Position numbers and translations under genes: made by a program. A model generated the notes under the pieces. That model ran no database searches, was not told where the DNA came from, and saw nothing but the letters and a program-made list of their open reading frames with translations. 64,000 nucleotides of DNA. Source: Gonapodya prolifera JEL478 (Eukaryota; Monoblepharomycota; Monoblepharidomycetes; Monoblepharidales; Gonapodyaceae). Of this stretch, positions 62,614 to 64,000 are shown piece after piece (position 1 is the stretch's first letter; the number at the start of each line of letters is the position of its first letter). Location: positions 226,137-290,136 of the forward strand of contig KQ965780.1 in NCBI GenBank assembly GCA_001574975.1. Reading direction: 5' to 3'.

Positions 62614-63085
62614 TGCGCACTCTGCGCGACTCCACTGGCAACTGTCGCTGCTGCAGTCGCACCGTCCTCGTCCGCGTCCGCTCTGCTCGCTCTGTCCAGT
62701 TGCTGACCTCTTGCGCCTTCCCGCGTGTCCGCGAGTGCTTTTCTGTCTCGCTTCGCAGCGATGACGAACTTGGTTGGACCTGAACCTTCGTGCCCGAGCC
62801 ACTTTGTACACCGAACCCCTCAGCCCAACCTTACTCACACCTCGCGCATCGTTCACTTTATTGCACCTCAGAAATAAGAGGATTCTGACTTGGTCACCAG
62901 GGAGCCCGTTCCTACGGGATGGTCGCCCCCTCGTTAACCCATTCTTTTTGTTTCATTTTGTGGCACATTGAGCTGTTGACTCGTTTTGCCGATAAAGGGG
63001 GAGAAAATAAATCTAGTTGCTTTTGGGTGTGGCCGCCAATTGATTTAATAATTTTGGACCGTCTCCCAAACCAACAAATCCCCAA
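62614..63085. promoter_or_regulatory. Divergent promoter region between SDS3 and the acidic-protein gene
   Basis: About 470 bases separate two outward start codons, one for the Sds3-type gene and one for the gene at 63086. The half next to 63086 is AT-rich (runs of A and T near 62990-63060) and could carry the core promoters. No specific site is recognised. Confidence 0.4.
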
Positions 63086-64000
63086 ATGGCGGACACGCAC
63101 ACCGCCGCTCGCCGCCGCAGACCCGGAAACCCCCAAGACAGAGACGACGACGACGCACCGATGGCCGACGCGGACCGTGTCGGAGATTCCGAGCCGGAGT
63201 TGGAGGATGGCGGTCACGAGGAGAGCGAGGGAGGCGAGGAGAGCGAGGACGAACTGCAGCCACCGCGTAAAAGAACGCGACGCAGCCGACGAGTGAGCTG
63301 AGTGAGCCACGTGATGGCTGATGCGGGCGGTCGGGTCCAGAGAGGTGTTTTTTGTCGCACATGGCATGGGCGGAGGCGAGAGTCACGTTCGGCAGGACAT
63401 GGCGAGGACTGCACTGCACACTTATGATTCGTTTTTGGCATGCGCGAATTCGAACCGAGGATCACGTAGCGACAGGGCACGTCGAGGAACCTGATACTTG
63501 CGTGTTTCGGTTTCCCCTTCAGTGAGGATGGCGAAACATCGCGGAGCAAAATGTATCGGGCACTGCGCTTGCGTTATGGCTTCATCTGCTTTAATTTGGC
63601 GAGGGTCGTTGGGTGACAGGACGTTTCAAGGACTGCTCTTACTTGATGGGATTTTAGCCTCACTTCGCAGCGAGGCTCACCTTTTCCTCTGTCCCCCGTC
63701 ATCCCCTCTTCTACCTTCCACCTTCCACCCCCTTGTTTCTACAAACAACAACCGTCGCTAGCACGCGGCACTCATGTACCTCGACATGCAAGTCGAAGTT
63801 GACGACGACGAGGAGGAGGAGGAAGAGGATGAAGGCGAGTGGGAGGAGGGTCAATGGGAGGAGGAAGGATCAGGTCTTGGTGGTACGTACATGTCTGCTG
63901 CACGCACAAAACAGGGGCACTCGAACCCGCGCTCTGCCCCCCTCCTCCCATCCCCGCAACCCGACACGTAGACGCCACCGATGGCGCTGCACACCGCGAC
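63086..64000 (+). CDS. Acidic nuclear-type protein, 5' part (runs off right edge)
   Basis: Exon 1 (63086 to about 63297) reads MADTHTAARRRRPGNPQD, then an acidic Glu/Ser-rich stretch, and ends with a basic cluster (PPRKRTRRSRR) that looks like a nuclear localisation signal, before a GTGAGC donor. A later exon (from about 63762, acceptor CGCTAG) gives MYLDMQVEVDDDEEEEEEDE and a Glu/Trp/Gly-rich stretch ending at GTACGT near 63881. A further acceptor (ACACGTAG at about 63970) starts an exon cut by the window end. The 460-base gap between exons 1 and 2 may hide another exon. The acidic and basic blocks suggest a chromatin-associated protein; the family is not recognised. Confidence 0.45.

Noticed and set aside
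63431-63470. tRNA-like T-loop (minus reading GGTTCGAATTC)
   Set aside because: The flanking bases do not form the T stem, and no acceptor, D or anticodon arm can be found around it.

Overview
The window looks like nuclear DNA of a zoosporic (flagellated) fungus, most likely a chytrid. The gene content is fungal: a fungal-type invertase, a wax-synthase-domain membrane acyltransferase, an MpaB/rubber-oxygenase-type enzyme, a DUF4202 protein, DHA-type MFS pumps, an ABCC pump and an Sds3-type Rpd3 subunit. It also has genes that yeasts and moulds have lost: a very large ASH-domain ciliary protein (CFAP74/HYDIN class) and a Tousled-like kinase. Almost every gene is cut by many short GT-AG introns (about 50-150 bases), so long single-frame ORFs describe these genes poorly; exon joins below were read by eye. 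No retroelement, rRNA, tRNA or CRISPR array was recognised.

Layout. 0-6 kb: an F-box-like gene running off the left edge, a divergent F-box plus EF-hand gene, then minus-strand genes including gene A, a Q/P-rich protein ending in an unfamiliar six-cysteine domain. 6.8-14.7 kb: the ciliary gene and a membrane-anchored RING E3 ligase. 14.9-27.2 kb: an efflux and detoxification run (ABCC transporter, cytochrome P450, a small acylphosphatase on the opposite strand, a DHA2-type MFS pump with an in-frame stop). 27-33 kb: poorly resolved sequence holding a clear DUF4202 gene and several weakly supported genes, with palindromes. 33-41 kb: MpaB-like oxygenase, a gene-free stretch with a duplicated segment, a second MFS transporter and a wax-synthase-domain protein. 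42-54.6 kb: omega-amidase (Nit2), secreted GH32 invertase, a Tousled-like kinase carrying a Myb/SANT domain, a 2-oxoglutarate/Fe(II) oxygenase and an intronless bacterial-looking methyltransferase. 55-64 kb: a diverged partial copy of the SDS3 gene joined directly to a copy of the 3' end of gene A, a small coiled-coil gene, gene C (a second member of the six-cysteine family), the full SDS3-type gene, and the start of an acidic protein gene at the right edge.

Most genes are ordinary unlinked housekeeping or accessory genes. The items most worth a second look are the six-cysteine domain family (three copies here, with a conserved intron position), the composite duplication at 55.4-57.2 kb, and the Myb/SANT-Tousled kinase fusion.
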